A stretch of DNA of 64,000 nt from Margaritifera margaritifera. Its lineage: Eukaryota; Mollusca; Bivalvia; Unionida; Margaritiferidae. How positions within the stretch are numbered: the first letter of the stretch is position 1; every line of letters begins with the position of its first letter. The notes under the pieces were generated by a model. It was not told where the DNA came from. It saw only the letters and a list, made by a program, of their open reading frames with translations, and ran no database searches. Positions 1-12,450 of the stretch are shown piece by piece. Location of the stretch: assembly GCA_029931535.1 (NCBI GenBank), contig JAQPZY010000602.1:1-64000 (forward strand), in the 5' to 3' direction. A program made the translations under genes and the position numbers.

Positions 1-1539
1 ACAGTTCACAGGCAAATTAGGTTTGACAAAAGTGTACCTATGTTGAACAATGTGAGACATCCTGGAAAGCCTTCATTTCTACCCTAAATTCATCTTGTTG
101 CTACTGTATATTCTGAATAGCAAAAACACATCTTCAGCTGTGTATCGTTAACAAAAATCTTTTCAGTAATTCAATTTCATTAAAGTTGGTATGATTTATA
201 TTGCATTTATTGGGCCTAAAAGTCACCACATAGGTCTGAGAACAAATTTTTCTGCTAACCCGTTCCTCTTCAGATAAAAAGTTTCAAATATTATAAGGCG
301 TACATTGTCATCAAATACACATACCAAATTTCATCTGTCTTTCTCAAGTAATTTATGTTTAAACATGCTTACAAGGTTATTTGTCAAAAAAGTTTAAAAA
401 ATCAAAAATGTGTAAACAATTGAAAAATAAGGCCAAAGTGACATAATCAGGTCTTGGAACTCACCCAACATATTTAAATGTCAGATTTGATCTGGTTTGT
501 ATCAATAGTTTTTGAGGTACGGTATCTTGCTAACAATCAAATATAATGGATCAATGGACGGACAGCAGAAAACCAATGTTTTCCACTCCAAACGTTGGAT
601 GTTTTGAAGCTGAAATTCGGCCCCATTCCAAATGCCAAAACTGTCAATTTTCCCAATTTAAGTGTAAAATATTCTCAATCAGAACTTTTCAAAACATCGA
701 CATCCTTCACTATACTGATTTTGCGAGAGAAATTACTACAATGAGCATAGCAAGGGATCTAAAAAGTCATAGCCTAGGCTAATAACTCAGTGTCCATGTT
801 AAGCTCAATTATTTTTGACAAATGACTTTTCTCTACAGCCATAGCAGGGAGAAGTTAATGAAAAAAGGAAGAAGTGAATGAACAAAGTTCAAAAAGTATC
901 ATTTTCAAAACAGTCACTTTAAACTTCTGTTTTTGCATATTTCCACATTATATGATTGACAAACTGATGACATACTATTAAAACTTTATAAAAATATTAA
1001 AACATTTTTTATTTTTCTTTACCTCAGTTGTTGCACAAAAAAAGATGGCAACCTCAGAAATAGGTTACAGTAAAATAAATCCATCATAGTATACAAGTAA
1101 GTCTTCTATTCTAACGTTTTGAGAATGAAATATAAGATAAAATGATTAATTGTATTAGTACTTGACTAGGAAACATAAAGTGAATCATAATTAGATTCTG
1201 ACTGGAGCTAAGCAACTTTAATTTTTCACTCATATTTTTTAAAGGATCATGGGCACATTTTCGGTAGATAGCAATATAATTTCTGGCATTTATGATCATC
1301 AAATCAGCACCAAAAGTGACTAAAGCGCATACAAGTTCTCTTTCATAAAATTTTTCATTTTCTCTTTGAAGGGAACATTGTCACAAAAGTCGACATTTGC
1401 TTTGATTATTAATACATCATATTGATACAAAAGAGGGTAGTGGGAATATCATTTAAGTGTTGCAAGGTGAAGTGAACGTTTGCTTTTTGGGCTTGTTTAT
1501 GTTCGAGAATTTTGTCTTGTTAACGTTTATGTATTAACA

Positions 1540-1602
<63 letters not shown>
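1540..1602. repeat. (TA)n microsatellite
   Basis: An uninterrupted run of about 30 TA dinucleotides lies in non-coding sequence. Nothing regulatory can be inferred from it. Confidence 0.95.
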
Positions 1603-1607
<5 letters not shown>

Positions 1608-1614
1608 TAATACG

Positions 1615-2240
1615 TCCTACTTCTTGACCCCATGACCCCACCTAGGACCAAACCTTTTGGCAATAGGGGTTATACTGAGTAAGTGATTATGGGGTCATAA
1701 TATATTTCAACTAATTCAAGTGAAACTAAACATTCAGGACAAAAAATCAACCTAATGGATTTCTACATCTTGTCCCCAAGGCCCCATGTCTGGCTGTACC
1801 CGAGGGGTTCCGCATAGAAAAGCAGGAGAAAGAGGAATTTCTGGATCATATATTATAATATTACAAATTTGTAGCAACATTGGAAAAGAGATGTTGATAA
1901 GAGAACGTAATCAAAACGATTAACCCAAATGTGTACTACATATAGACCCCTGTTCGCATACCAAGAATTTGACCCAAGGGTAGGTTGTTTTAAAGACCAT
2001 TAAGCTCATGAGTGTAATGATGCTATGTTCCAAACAAGATGTTGAACTGGTTATGGAAATGTAAAAGATTGATTTGACACACAAACTGTAGCCAAAAACA
2101 CTAATCAAAATGTGTCCCCATTATAATTTGTCGACCCCATGGCTCCACTGATGGCCAACCTAGAAGTACTGAGTATAGTGGAGAATGTGCGAATTTCACA
2201 TACCAAATACGAAGTGAATCAGGTGAATGAGATAAATAAC
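1615..2240. repeat. diverged tandem repeat, 'gaccccatgg' family
   Basis: Two to three diverged units share a tgaccccatggc core followed by 'ccacc-aggaccaa' and 'atactgagt' blocks. Related units recur at about 22970-23330, with a looser relation at 9560-9800 and 23400-23460 around 'ctagatgcccccat'. The family is therefore both dispersed and locally tandem. No coding potential is visible; it is probably a non-autonomous repeat of unknown class. Confidence 0.5.
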
Positions 2241-4298
2241 TATAACTAGTCATTTGAGTCCAGAGCCTAAATATTAACAAACTGGGGAAACCACTTGGAG
2301 AAGCACAAATTTTATTATCTATTGTAGAACTGGCCTGTGTCCCTCCCTATATTGCAGATTTCTGTATGATAACCATCAGTATTGTGTAGCTTTTTTTATT
2401 AACTTCATTCTTTCTATTTAGATATTACATTACTTAGACATAAGTACTATTTCAGCAACTTCATAAAACTCTATTCCCTTCGTCATAATCTGTCTCATGT
2501 TCCTGGAAGCCAAAATAAGACACTTTTCTCATCAGTAATCCAGTTACAAATTTACAATGTGTAGAATTCAGTACATTTTATTCCATGATCCAGGAACTGT
2601 CCCATAGTACTGTGACATTTTCTCAAATAATTTAAGACTACAACTGAATAGCATTGTTGTGTGCAGGTTTTACATCTATCCAGTCTATGGAACAAGGTTT
2701 GGTCCTCTTTATCTTGTGTATTCATATATCAACTTTTGTAAACTAGATATGAAATGTCAGGGCAATTATCCAGTTGGTCATTTTCAAAGATTACAGCTTG
2801 ATAACTATCCAGTAGCTGGGTCAGGGTGGGGTGGATTGAGGAAGGGGAAGGGGAATGAAACAAGAAGTTAACTGCCACAGTGATTCTTCACCTTGGAATA
2901 GAACAGTACTTCACCGTTCATTTACACTGGTATCAATACACTAACTGGGCCAATCAGCTGTTATTGTTATTGTATTGAATTGAAGAACCAAAAAAATTGA
3001 TGTTATTACTTTGTTTCTCTGACTTGTGCTGCTGGTATTTGCAGTCGCAGTGAAGAAGACTATTTGTTGTCTACAGAAATAAGTATTTAGGCCTATACAG
3101 AATATAAATGTTATTGAACGCATCATCTTGGCTTGTGCTTACATGACTGAGAGAATATGTGTGTAAGTCCACTGGCAGAAAAAAAATTCCAGCATTCAGA
3201 AAATAAAATACTATTCAAAAAATTGCATTAGAACCCATGGCTGATGTTTTAAATGTCATATCCAGGTTAGTTACACCTACAATAAGTAAGATAGTCTTGG
3301 TTCATTTGATCTTATAACAAATGCACTGGATTTCATTAAAATGCAGAATAATAAGGGAAATAAATAAGAAATGTAATTAGTGTAGTCATTCTGGCATAAA
3401 CAGTGGCATCCTTATATTTAATAGAAGGCTATTAATACTAGGCTCATTTGGAAATCTTTGTGGATTTAGATTTTATTGAGATCCATGTGTTTGGAAAACT
3501 TTTTAGATGACAGGTTGTACTTTTTCAAGTTTCATTGCTCTGCAAAAGTACTCTGAAATATCAACAACCCACCACCTGTAACAACAATCGGTACAATTAA
3601 ATCCATTCAATTTTCTTACCAGGAGCCTCAGAACATTTTTGTCAAATTAATATATCGCATGCATCTTTGGGTTCAGAATGTTTTTTATATGCACATGGGC
3701 TATAACACTGTTATCTAAATTCCACGCCTTGAACTGATCACAGCTCAATTACATGAATTTTGAATTTTCTGATTGTTTTTTAGAAAATCTATATACGTGG
3801 GGCATAAAACTGTTATCTAAATGCACGATCCATTCCCAATGCATTGTTTATATAAAAACTGATCACATCTGAATTATATGTGGCTGGTGAGCAGGATTCT
3901 TTCACCTATAGATAATGTCCCGATGCACGAGTTAAAGGTATATGGACCTGAATTCAATTGTCTAGTGCACCTGTCCCAGTCTGGTGTAAGATAACAATTT
4001 GTGTCCTGTACTAGGGAATATATAAAGCCTAATGAAGAATGTGATTTCATTCAAATCTGTTATATTTAGTCATTAGGACTTCTGACTGCAAACAGTACTG
4101 ACGTGTGTGATGGCCCTTTCTGAGGAGCATAAATAACGGTCATATACAAGATCCTGGCCCAGAGAATCAATCAGTTACATGTACTTTACTCCTGGAGATG
4201 GGAATTTATTGTTCTGCTATTAAAACCTCAAAAGCATCTCAAGAAAGTGTAATGTGACATAAGAGCATCTTATGAGTAGCGTGATAAATCATGTTGAC

Positions 4299-4450
4299 CA
4301 TGGCTTCTTGGTCTTGATCACAGTTTCTCAGAATGAGAGCAACTTTCTGTCGGCAGGGCTTTTTGATCTTGATCACAGTTTTCAGAAAGAGGGCGAACTT
4401 CCTGTTGGCATGGCTTTTGATATTGATCGCAGTTTGTAGAAATAGAGCAA
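4299..4450. repeat. minisatellite, about 57 bp x 3
   Basis: Three successive copies of a block reading 'ttgatcacagtttctcagaa' start near 4314, 4371 and 4422. Each is followed by a 'gagcaacttcctgt-ggcatggct'-like stretch. The copies are diverged. Confidence 0.6.
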
Positions 4451-4714
4451 TGTCCTTTCAGATTACAACAGTGTCAAAAAAGCTTGTTTCCAGAAGCCCT
4501 TATTCATCCTTAGTTTTTAATTTGTCCTTTGTCAAATCAGTCACAGGGCATGTTGTAAACAGTACTATCAGTTTTCCTTAGTCATTAGGAATGAAATGCA
4601 AATGTGTCTATAGTCGACCTGTATCTTGTTATGAACATGCTTAAATATGTATGTATAGTATGTATGGGTTTAATGCATGTCAGCACAATACTGATAGATC
4701 AGCCAATTCAAAGT

Positions 4715-5214
4715 AAAGTTCCAACAATTTTAAAGATATACAAGCAGAAGCAAACTTTAGGCAGATAAAATCCCTTCCGAATAATGTAAACATAATACAA
4801 GTAGTCATACAAGAAAACAAAAAGAAGAGGTGAAGATCTTAAAATTCTTTTAAAAGGTGTATAAAATAGAGATAAGTCCAAAAATAAAATCCTAATGATC
4901 AATATTTGTTAAATAAACGCATTCTTAATAATAAGTCCATGATTTTCTCTAGGGGTACATCATCATAAAGCTTCGTTGTTTAGTTCACATCAAGACCTTT
5001 TTCTCATAGAGTGGAAGTCAATACACTTCAACAAGAATGTATTCCACTGTCTGTGGGGCACTGGCAAGGAATACTCTTTGGTCAAGGGTTCACCCCTGCA
5101 GGAAATATGCCACGAGTCAGGTATGTGTGGTCAGATACATGACTAGCACAATACCAGTATGGGTTTGATGTTCTGCAGATTGTTTGTGGAGTTTTCATTC
5201 ACATATTTGGAAAG
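4715..5214 (-). mobile_element. 3' fragment of a CR1/I/Jockey-type LINE (RNase H end)
   Basis: This stretch is clearly similar, in the same orientation, to 24590-24925, where the minus strand encodes the end of a non-LTR ORF2 (RFGHTCLTHGYL, then a Cys-rich block and VEHILVKC). Here the frame is broken. At 5214 the similarity stops where a DNA element begins and resumes at about 6392-6425 with 'acataatatttgaa'. The LINE copy was therefore present before the DNA element inserted. Only the tail is recognisable, in line with 5' truncation. Confidence 0.7.
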
Positions 5215-6156
5215 TACACTCAAACCTGTCCCCAACTGTCACCTTTACTCAGCAGTCACCTGTTCACAATGGCCATACTAATTTCCCCCCCGGCAAATTT
5301 CTTATATAAATGTCCTGTATGACCGGTCACCCTGCCCTCCGCGGTCAGCGACCAGGTGTTTGCTAACAAAAACAATAGTCTTCTCCCTGCCTTAGCGGTC
5401 ACTGGCACGTATGTACACCAATGACTGCTCAGCCTTTTGCTTCATGATGATGGCATTGTTCAGATACAGAAATATCATGTGAATCGATGTGCAAAACATT
5501 TCTCATCTCATTTTAATCACTGCACTCCAGTCACGTTGATAATGTATCTCAAAGGTTTCACTATGTCAAATTCGAAAGCGAGGCAGTTTTTATCATTATT
5601 GTACAGGGTCGAAGCAATTTGTTTGCTGGATGGTAGGAAAAGTAGTTGTGTTATCACAACAGAAATGGAAGTCACCTTCTGTGGCAGGTATGGTTAGATA
5701 TCTTCATCTATTTGCCTGTGAAATTAAGCTATCTCTGAAGAAAAAGTTCGTCTTTGATAAGAGATACGAGTTAGATCCCATTTTATTGGGGTCAAGGGTC
5801 ATTCAATATTCAAAACTTGGTTGTATTGGACAGGGTATGTTTCGGTTCATGGGTCACATAGAATAGCTATATCCCGGCTTATTTGGATTTCCTATTCATC
5901 ATATGTTTCTCACATAAACTGGCTGTCGTTTTGATCTTGGCGAGTTGAACAAGGCTTTAATCAAAATATTATTTTTAAAGCATGAACAAACTAAGATCAG
6001 TGTATATTTTAAGTCAGTGATGATGTCATTTATAGGATGGATTAAAGTGAGCAGGATACAGTAATCTTGAGTGGAAACATACATTTGGGAGAGAACAACA
6101 TATACGCATAATTTATGATTTGGTTGTCCCAGTGCACATAAATCAATCTTGATAAC

Positions 6157-6198
<42 letters not shown>

Positions 6199-6391
6199 TA
6201 ATAAAATATAATAATAAAAAAAATAATAATATAATAATAACGATAATAATAATAACGATAATGATATGGTCCAAGGTATTTGTTCAAAAACCAATTTTAA
6301 AAGGTGAACCTGTGTACAGAGGTCCACCTGTGTGCAATTGCAAGTTTTGCCTTTTACCATGAGTGGCCCGCTAGTTGACAGGTTTGACTGT
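5215..6391. mobile_element. non-autonomous DNA transposon with inverted ends, inserted in a LINE
   Basis: The left end reads CACTCAAACCTGTC and the right end, on the reverse strand, CAGTCAAACCTGTC. Further inverted similarity runs about 100 bp inward ('cagtcacctgttcacaat' against the 6290-6390 segment). Both ends are bordered by TA. The related LINE copy at 24.9 kb has this position uninterrupted, which supports a clean insertion and a TA target duplication. The interior contains an (AAT)n tract at 6157-6255 and no transposase frame. A further partial copy with the same end occurs at 32876. The TA target fits the Tc1/mariner-like or related groups, but I cannot assign the family. Confidence 0.6.
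6157..6255. repeat. (AAT)n imperfect microsatellite
   Basis: A trinucleotide tract with interruptions lies inside the DNA element. The low-complexity, Tyr/Ile-rich minus-strand reading frames over it are artefacts of the tract. Confidence 0.9.
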
Positions 6392-7129
6392 ATATGGAGC
6401 ATACAGATTTACATAATATTTGAAGTCAGTATATAGAATCTTCCATTCACAAATTGGGGACTGCAGGGTGGCTATGGCCTGCTTTTTCTACCCTTTCATT
6501 ACCCTTGATACCAATGTGACTAGCAGCCAACAGGTATATAATACATTTTCCAGACTATCAGAAACTCGCGTTCTAAGAAAAGTTGGGATATTAATGGGTT
6601 TGTCAAATTTAAGGTTCTGCAAGGCTTTCAGAGTGGAAAGATAATCCAGAAAGATGATAAACATTATTTTTTGAGAGGCTTCAGTGTGGCTTTGCATATA
6701 ATCAGTGATTACATAGCTCGCCTATGCGAACATTTTAGCAGTCTCCAGCAGCAATTGTAAACATTAATTATCATGAAGAAAATAAATACAAACTAAAAGT
6801 GATCTTGACAACGAAATGTTGGTCCTTTTGAAATGGCATAAGTCACAGGCTTTGAGTGACCTCGTGGAATGACAACCAGTATAACAACTATTAGCAGCAT
6901 ACTGCATGTAGCTGTAATTACCTTGATTAGCCACACATGAAATGCATGCAGTCCACTCGTCTAATTCCATATACTCATTCAGCATGTTGAGGGTAGCCTA
7001 ATATAAGACACAATATTTATTCCTATTTCCTACTGCACTGATGATAAAGGATCTTCTGTGTAGGCTAGGATGTACATAGCTTGGAAGAATCCATGGTGGT
7101 AATGAGCTAAACTCAGATACCTAATCTAT

Positions 7130-8230
7130 GTTAGTAAAGCATAAAATGTAGGTCACAGTGACCTTCTTGGTTGTAAGAGTGTAGTTCTAATAGAGCTGCA
7201 TCCAAGTGCCAAGTTTCATGATTTCAAACATAACCAGCACCCAATAAATGACCTCTAAGAACATAATTTCAACAAAGTCACTGTAGCGTGAAATCATATT
7301 CTGACAAACCTCTTTTTGCAATAGGTGTGTTACAACCCCTTACCATGTTTCAAAATTCTAGGTGGATAGTATTCATATAGCATGCCAAAATCTCATGTGG
7401 TCATGAGCTGAAAACATAAACTTTACCAAAACCAGTAAAATATTAAATATAGATCACAATGAGCTTCTTTTGTTGTAAGTGTATGATAATAAAAATAAAT
7501 ATATTTAAAGTTTAATGTAAGTGTAGGGCTTAATGGCACATCAGAACAATCCTGACTACACAGAAAAGAAAGCAACACAAAACAAAGATAAAACCTTCAA
7601 AGTGTCAATTCCTTAAAAATATGAAGACCACTGATATAAACCACTCTATTTTCAAAGTACAACACCTTTCAGCTGAAAACACCATCAGAGGACACATTCT
7701 GGGGCAAAAATATGCATGCATTAGTCTCATCTTACGATATGCTGGAATGGGCATTGGGGTCTATTCTATATCCCCGCGGTTACCTAACAGTGATAGCTAT
7801 CATCATCAATTTCATTCTAACATGAACAGTGCCTAAGAATATGAACACTAAACACAGCAAAATGTAACCCAAGTCAGCATAAACATGGGCCATAATGACC
7901 TACTTCTGCATTGAGGGAAGAGTGCTCACCAAGATGCCATCCTCTCACCATGTCTTGAATATTCTAGAAAGGATTGTATGTAGATAGTATGTAGGTCACA
8001 GTGATCTTCTTTTGTTGTAACGGTGTGGGTACTAATGTAGAAGCATACTACAACCATCTATTTCATGATTCTAGCATGAACAAAACTTGAGAATAAACTT
8101 AAAAACACAAAATATAACCAAACTCAGTGAAGCAAGAAATATTGATCACAGTGACCTACTTTGTGATGAGGATGTGGCCTTCATCAAGATGTATCCTCTC
8201 ACCGAGTTTCATTATACTGGATATAAAAGT
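7130..8230. repeat. tandem/dispersed repeat with palindromic AGGTCA half-sites
   Basis: At least five diverged units share a 'taggtcacagtgaccttctt' core, near 7149, 7449, 7885, 7993 and 8143. In each, a 'gttgtaagtgtatg' block follows and then a 'ccaagtttcatgattctagc' block. The 7150-7164 copy reads AGGTCACAGTGACCT, a perfect inverted repeat of the nuclear-receptor half-site with a 3-bp spacer. A more diverged version of the family is at 15540-16140. Short plus-strand frames across the repeat are not genes. Confidence 0.6.
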
Positions 8231-9192
8231 ATGTATACCGGGTGCAAGAATACTGGGCTCATGCAACAATTTAACCAGGAATGGTTCAACTAATGTATAA
8301 TGTAATCCCCTCACTAGGAGATAGGTGCTATGAAAACCCCTCTAAACTGTTGCCTAGAACCTAGCAAAAAAGAGTTGTTGAAATGCGGTGAGGCATTATG
8401 TATATGATGTTATATGTGGGGAAGCAAACACCAGGATACTGGTTCAATAGTTTGTACACTACTTCATACAGACAAGCTAATAATGACCAGGATACTGCTT
8501 GCCTTGCTTTTCTATGATGGCCATATTTACATTTTGTTTTAATCATGACTAAGACACTTTGTTTGTTGTTCTAATCGAATTGTCTCAAAAACCTTTCTTG
8601 ATTGCGCATAAACCATAACACTTCCCAATGGTATGTAAAATCACATGTACAATCTTGTAAAATATCAAGAATATCTGTGTGATTTCAGATTTCAGCACAT
8701 CCAACATAGTTCCTCCATGCCATAATGTCTTCATTTTAATCCTAACTTTGAAGGGAATTTTGAACCAGTACGGTCAATAATGCACCTTATAATTTTTTTT
8801 GCTGGTTTCAGGGTTAAATACATCACTTCACTACTACATTTTTATCCATTCTACATGTCCTATGCAGTACACCTAGAGGAATGAAAACATAATAAAACAA
8901 AAGGAAGGCAGTTGAAATAATCACTAATCATAATATACCTGGACAGACAAACATATTTTAAAAAGACATAAAAGAATCCTTATCAAAATCTTCCTCTCTC
9001 CCTTATTAATATATTAAATTATATGACAACAATCAAAGACAGTAAACTTATGAAAGTATACTTTCAGTCAGATTAAAAAAATTCTTTATTCATTATAAAC
9101 CTATTATAAAAGTGAAATTCTTTTGTAAAGGGCCAATATTCTTATAGGGACATCATTCAGAATCAATATTCAGAAAATGTGCCATTGCCATA

Positions 9193-9195
<3 letters not shown>

Positions 9196-9227
<32 letters not shown>

Positions 9228-9295
9228 TAATATATATATAATATATATATATATAGATTTATTATATATATATATATGTGTATATATGTATATAT
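9196..9295. repeat. TA-rich microsatellite, interrupted
   Basis: About 100 bp are almost entirely alternating T and A, with small interruptions. The tract is non-coding. Confidence 0.9.
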
Positions 9296-9933
9296 ACCTA
9301 AAACACTAGCACCTTGTTTAGCAAACTAACACAATGAATTTGTAAGTCAAAAGCCGCCCTAATTGAAAACATGTAACAGCAAAATGCCACCTATGTTCGA
9401 AGGGCTATGATACATTTTCCGTTTTCATTTGATGATACTTACAAAATGGGCATAAGAGTGGTTTTTGCCCCTACGAGTAGTACTGAAAGACCAATCAGGT
9501 TCATGGAATAAGTATTTTTAAAAATCTTAAACCAAACATTTTAACCACAAAAATTTTCCTATTATGATAATTGGATCCATTGCCTCCTGCAGGGGGCATC
9601 AGTGGTGAGTGAATAAACGGAGTATATGATGATATTATATTCCAAATAAGAAGGGAATCGGGTAAGGGGTTTATAAGCTACAAGTACTGAAAAATATGTT
9701 TAACCAAAGGAGTCCACAGTGTGTGTTGATAACATCACACACATCACAAATGCACAGCCCACACGCTAGATGCCCCCATTCTGGGGGCATACAAATGTTG
9801 CACGAGTAAAACAACCTTGTTGGACAATACCTATGACACAACTTGAGTAGATCAAAGGTACATGTATTTTAATTAAGTTATTAAATGTGTTGCATAAGGT
9901 ACAATCATAAAGGTTTTAATCTTTACCACTTAC

Positions 9934-10132
9934 GTGATGGTGCCCCAACCCATGCCCAAACCAAGTGTCCCCCTGGGCGGAAATCTCTGTAGGTGAAGAA
10001 ATATGCCAAACAAAAGTCATTGTGGTTTTCCAGTGAATGAAGGTTCAGGAAGTTGCTGACATCAATGTTGTCATCACAATATGGTGATTTGTTAAATGGA
10101 TCACCACACTTCGCTGACTCCCATGTCATCAC
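9934..10132 (-). CDS. ADAM10/Kuzbanian-like metalloprotease, catalytic-domain exon
   Basis: This exon encodes 66 residues of the metalloprotease domain just upstream of the zinc site. Visible blocks are DDNIDVSNFLNLHSLENH, then DFCLAYFFTYRDF, then WAWVGAPS, close to the ADAM10/Kuzbanian family pattern. On the minus strand the acceptor is cttgaag at 10134-10133 and the donor is GTAAGT at 9933; entry is phase 0 and exit phase 1. The usual GGTLGLAWVG reads GGHLVWAWVG here. The family-typical residues are encoded in a shifted frame between a run of five G and a run of three G, as if one base was lost and another gained 12 bases later. That may be a sequence error or a real compensated change. Kinship to ADAM10 is secure; exact orthology, as against a paralogue, is inferred. 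Confidence 0.9.
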
Positions 10133-10519
10133 CTTCAAGATAGAAAATCAGACTGAATTTTTATTAACATACACTTAAGATATGATTTATGAGGTGATGA
10201 ATGCAATGGCTCACATGCAAATTCATGAATCATGTTTGCACTTCATGGAAAACTGGCCAGTGAGCTACTGTGTTTATCACTCATGTGTATGTTCAAATGA
10301 GTGGCATTCAGTCCTTATACGTAGATTTTTACTGACGTATTTTGTTAAACCAGAGTCCTAAGAAAGGATGGACGTAGTACTAGCCAAAGAGAATTTTTAG
10401 GAATCAAACATTAGACTGTATCTTCTTTTTAACTGCTGAGTGGTAAAACCATCTCTGATATTCTTGAGTGATAACAAGATAAGACGGCTCACTATTTTCA
10501 TTCAGCACCAACTAAACAT

Positions 10520-11340
10520 CATTAGGAGATCTTTTCATGAAAACCCCATGTTGCTGTGACCTTCCATTCAGGAGGAGTATCAATAACATGATTTTCAAGA
10601 TGGAAGCTGTGATGGCCATATTGGATGTCAGATGAGGATAACTGTATTTAGGATCAACTAGACACCATAACAATTCTGCTGATGAAAACTCTATGTCGAG
10701 ATTACTTTATGTTTAGGAAGTGTAGCGATAACAATATCTTTAAGATGCCAGTCATGGTTGCCATATTAGATCCTAGATCAGCACCATCTTCGTTTTTGGA
10801 CCAACTATATATCATAAGAAGTCTTCTGGTGAAACCCCCATGTCAATATGATCACCCAGTTAAGGTGATAACAAGATTTCAAGATGACCACCATGGTGAC
10901 CATTATGGAGGGTCAGATCGGAACCATTTTCCTTTGCCGTACTTTACTTGACATAACAAGAAGTCTTCTGATGAAAAAACCCATGTTGATATCACTTCCC
11001 ATCTCAGGAGGAGTAGCACCCAGCAAGATTGTAAAGCTGACTGCCATGGTAATCATTTTGGATGTCAGATTGGCACCATTTTCATTTAGGATCAAGCTAT
11101 ACATCATAATGAAGTCATTTAATGATAATCCCATGTTGAAACGACCATCCGTTCATGATAAGTAGCGATAACAAGACCTTCAGATGGCCACTGTGGCGGC
11201 ACTATTTCCATTTAGGACCAACTAGACCTCGGAATGAATGTGTGTGTACAGTTTCATGGCAATCCGCCCAAGGTTGTTATGAGTGTAGCGATAACAAACT
11301 GTGGTCTATGACAAGTAGAGCTGAATTGAAGTTGTTACAT
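10520..11340. repeat. diverged tandem repeat, about 140-bp unit, with second cluster at 36.0 kb
   Basis: Six units share a 'gtagcgataacaagattt' block followed by 'caagatggcc' and 'ggatgtcagatcggcacc'. They recur near 10580, 10720, 10865, 11010, 11165 and 11285. The short open frames within it differ between units and show no conserved protein, so the repeat looks non-coding. Another one to two units lie at 36020-36310. Confidence 0.65.
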
Positions 11341-12263
11341 TAGAACTTGGAATCCAGCCATAAAAACATGACTGTTGTCACAGTGTAGGTTTTTCCTTGA
11401 CGTCCTTGCTTGAGTACAGTTTATAGTACCCTAACCTTTCCCTCTACTCAAATGAGTGAAAATAAATATATGACCAGCAGACGATGGAAGAATATTTGAT
11501 GACGCATAAAGTACAGAGCCCAAATGTACTCAAGACATAATACACTAAAGTTTCATTTTATGTTATACATGCAAATTATATAGTTAATGTAAATATGTTT
11601 AAATGTATGAACTGGTGCATAGTGCAACATCATACTAGCAAACTAGAATAAGGAACTAACTCATAAAAGCATGATCAGCACACTAAGATTTATCTCCCTC
11701 TGGTAAGCTGGTCTGATTCTAATTCCCATCGAGAACAGTGTTCCATTACCTTAGCAGCACTAAGTTTTGTCCATTTTTTAAACATTTGTCTGACTTTACC
11801 TTCCTAAGAGTGGCATAATGTTTTATGGTTACACTTCTAACTTTAGATCGGCTGTGAATTTACTACTTTTCGTGGGTTACCAATTTGTGTGGATTTTGCA
11901 GTTGCTACAAACTAAATTTAAAGACGCAATGAACAGTAATTATACTGTAAAATAGAAGGACAAGTAATCAAATCCACAAATTTAAGTGCCGATGAAAATA
12001 TAATTTTTCTTAAACCAAGAAACATTATACCCACAAAAACAAGTGACTACAGTATATTTTCTTAAGTTAGACTGATTAAACACATACAATGGCGCTGTCT
12101 GTTTCTCATATTGTAATTATAGGAAACTTTATTTAACGTATAGCCACAACCAATATAGGTGACCATAATTCTTTGTTCATCACTTAAAGTTTTTTTGGAC
12201 AATCATGATCAGACTTTAAAAATAAAGTTCATGAGGAACAGAAGTAATCCTTAAATATGACAA

Positions 12264-12450
12264 ATGTGGGCCCTTACAATTTTCTCCTTGGAACATGGTT
12301 TGTCAGTAAGAAACATAAGTGAAACCTGCCATAGCAGACACCTCTACAGTATTGCACTTAGGATCCCAAGGGCATGGGACGCAGTGTCCCCATCTCATAA
12401 AAATCCGGAGAACATTCAAAATTGTAAACAGATAAAAAGAATACACTTAA
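12264..12450 (+). pseudogene. possible LINE ORF2 C-terminal remnant (weak)
   Basis: A 148-codon frame begins here. Its first 60 residues contain YSIALRIPRAWDAVSPSHKN followed by a basic stretch. This loosely resembles the end of many LINE polymerases (aromatic-S...R-x-W-N-x-L-P, then FK-like basic residues). The remainder of the frame is low-complexity Lys/Leu-rich. No other LINE part is adjacent. A chance frame is equally possible. Confidence 0.2.

Larger units (their letters stand above)
1..9933 (-). other. intron sequence downstream of the last visible ADAM10-like exon
   Basis: This stretch begins right after the GT donor of the exon ending at 9934 and runs off the left edge. I looked on the minus strand for the next exons (GGICE-like block, HExxHxxGxxH zinc site, disintegrin cysteines) and found none, so they probably lie outside the window. 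It holds dinucleotide tracts, diverged tandem repeats, a LINE 3' fragment split by a DNA element and otherwise plain AT-rich sequence. The parts 1-1500, 2250-4290, 6430-7120 and 8300-9190 show nothing I can name. Confidence 0.6.

Noticed and set aside
5899..6402. 167-codon minus-strand frame, the longest on that strand in this part
   Set aside because: Its middle is the (AAT)n tract read as poly-Tyr/Ile, and it lies inside a DNA element.
6764..6985. Cys-rich minus-strand frame with NQGNYSYMQYA and TNISL, faintly like the GNYIMYA...RNIS part of ADAM10, after an 'attag' acceptor
   Set aside because: The zinc-site block that should precede it is absent, the Cys pattern does not fit, and the likeness is only a few residues; treated as chance.
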